Positions 62,914 through 64,000 of a stretch of 64,000 bases of DNA are shown one piece after another. Both the position numbers and the translations under genes were made by a program. Source of the stretch: Sphaerotilus hippei. GTDB lineage: Bacteria > Pseudomonadota > Gammaproteobacteria > Burkholderiales > Burkholderiaceae_C. Numbering within the stretch: the stretch's first letter is position 1; every line of letters begins with the position of its first letter. The notes under the pieces were generated by a model that had not been told where the DNA came from, searched no databases, and saw nothing but the letters and a program-made list of their open reading frames with translations. The stretch covers positions 40,979 through 104,978 of the forward strand of contig NZ_QJJS01000003.1 in NCBI RefSeq assembly GCF_003201595.1, in the 5' to 3' direction.

Positions 62914-64000
62914 TCAACTCCGTGGCTGCAAGGATTCGGGGGCTTCCCGCAGCGGCAGATCCGCTCGCCGCGAGCATCGCGCGAGGATGCGTCCCTTGGC
63001 CTGAGCGATCGGTCGCTCCATCAGGTGCATCGACAGCGAGGCCAGCAGTGCCGAACCGATCAGCGTCATGAAGAAGTTCGTGGTCGCCAGATGTTCGTGG
63101 ATCCAGCCGGTCCGCTCCAGCAGGTGGCGATTGAATTCGATCAGCGGAAAGTGCACGACATAGAGCGCATACGAAATCTGGCCGGCATATCGCAAGGGAC
63201 GGATCTCCAGCCAGCGCACGAGGCGAGTGTCCTGGCTGTTGGCGATGGCCCACAGGAAAGCCGAATAGAGCACGACCATCCCCAGGGTCATGGAGGCGGA
63301 ATCGAGAGGAAGATAACGGCTCCACGTCCCGTTCTCGGCATTGGGCAGGATGGCGGTGGCGATGATCACCACCACCATCATCCCGATGACGATGTCGCGC
63401 GTGCGCGGCGAAAGCTCAGCCCAGGCCGGTCGCTGGCCGATGGTGCTGACCAGGCAGCCGCCGAGGATGTAGGCGAAACCGGCCATCGGCATGGTGTAGG
63501 GCGTGATGTCGTCGACCGCCCAGGCGCTCAGCAGGTAGTGGCCCAGCGCGCACGCGGCCAGCGTGCACATCAGCACGCGCCGGTGATGGCGCAGCGGCGC
63601 GATCAGCAAGGCCAGACCAAAAAGCACGTAGAACTGCTGCTCGACTGCCAGGCTCCAGACGTGGCTGAACGGCCCCCACTGCTTGCTGACCAGTCCGATG
63701 TGGAAATTCTGCAGGTAGGCCAAGTACCAGCCCGCGTGCGCGATCAGGTCCTGGTGGAGGCCCAGCCCCCAGCCCAGCGACAGCATCACCGCCAGCGCCA
63801 GGTAATAGACCGGAAAGATCCGCAGCGCCCGGCCCAGCCAGAATCTCTTCAACTCCGCCATCACGCTCGTCTGCCGGGCCTCGATCTGCATGCGGCTCTT
63901 GCGCAGCAGCCCCATGATCAGGAAACCGCTCAGCACGAAGAAGGTGTAGACCGCCGCATCCCCGATGTACGTGCCCGTCAGCGCCGTGTGGTGCACGATC
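62914..64000 (-). CDS. Acyltransferase 3 membrane protein, 5' end outside window
   Basis: The frame is open to the window edge; the visible 362 residues begin IVHHTALTGTYIG and miss the first about 20 residues with the family Arg/His opening. Family features: FFVLSGFLIMGLLRKSR, SHVWSLAVEQQFYVLFGLALL and the late ISYALYVVHFPLIEFNRHLL. About ten membrane segments and a charged tail. An O-acyltransferase of surface glycans, third of its kind in the window; its target cannot be seen. Coding in this gene is less GC-extreme than in the neighbouring chemosensory genes. Confidence 0.88.
   Translation of the reverse strand, partial: IVHHTALTGTYIGDAAVYTFFVLSGFLIMGLLRKSRMQIEARQTSVMAELKRFWLGRALRIFPVYYLALAVMLSLGWGLGLHQDLIAHAGWYLAYLQNFHIGLVSKQWGPFSHVWSLAVEQQFYVLFGLALLIAPLRHHRRVLMCTLAACALGHYLLSAWAVDDITPYTMPMAGFAYILGGCLVSTIGQRPAWAELSPRTRDIVIGMMVVVIIATAILPNAENGTWSRYLPLDSASMTLGMVVLYSAFLWAIANSQDTRLVRWLEIRPLRYAGQISYALYVVHFPLIEFNRHLLERTGWIHEHLATTNFFMTLIGSALLASLSMHLMERPIAQAKGRILARCSRRADLPLREAPESLQPRS

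Overview
The window is strongly GC-rich, densely packed chromosomal DNA in which nearly all third codon positions are G or C. Gene content points to a betaproteobacterium of the order Burkholderiales, probably near Leptothrix, Rubrivivax or Ideonella. The basis is the yciB-bolA-PpiC block, the dnaX-ybaB-recR operon, the aat/bpt pair, a gram-negative porin, scoAB and the SBP-free LivHMGF set. The genus is inference from gene order and remembered protein similarity. I see no tRNA, rRNA, insertion sequence, integrase, prophage or CRISPR array; this is core and semi-accessory chromosome, not an island.

Layout, left to right. 1-5.05 kb: end of dusC, then a minus-strand run of glnS, a YceI protein, a small secreted Cys-rich protein, an alkyl-DNA methyltransferase and an EamA transporter, several with 4-base stop/start overlaps. 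5.05-8.8 kb: an orphan conserved gene, two small proteins, and a PAS-LuxR regulator divergent from scoAB with a striking array of TACGTAG half-sites between them. 8.9-14.2 kb: an exported DUF1800 lipoprotein with a CBM60-like module, a Tat-exported DUF1501 partner and a porin. 14.2-20.3 kb: bpt, a response regulator, a large sensor kinase, aat and a divergent PurM. 20.3-23.7 kb: dnaX (with two tandem-repeat linkers), ybaB and recR. 23.7-27.6 kb: mltD, gloB, a methyltransferase and rnhA. 27.6-36 kb: an O-acyltransferase, an antiporter with YbdK, an EAL response regulator with an unknown membrane protein, a quinone reductase, a thioesterase and a DUF1624 membrane protein. 36-41.6 kb: PpiC, BolA, YciB, MsrB, SelO and a transmembrane chemoreceptor. 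41.7-46.6 kb: a branched-chain-type ABC transporter (two permeases, two ATPases) followed by three small genes. 46.6-51 kb: a second acyltransferase, tex and sodC. 51-62.5 kb: an eleven-gene minus-strand chemosensory operon. 62.9-64 kb: a third acyltransferase, cut by the window edge.

The most interesting block is the chemosensory operon (50969-62534). It encodes a soluble receptor with two signalling tips exactly 300 residues apart (the architecture of Vibrio cholerae DosM), a three-domain CheW scaffold, a HEAT-repeat protein, CheR, two CheY-type regulators, CheA, a mini-STAS protein lacking a phosphorylatable Ser, CheB, a membrane receptor-like protein carrying a CheZ-like D-x3-Q motif, and a small coiled-coil membrane protein. 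No flagellar or pilus gene is present and no stand-alone CheZ or CheD is seen. I infer a cytoplasmic chemosensory array controlling an output that the window does not reveal.
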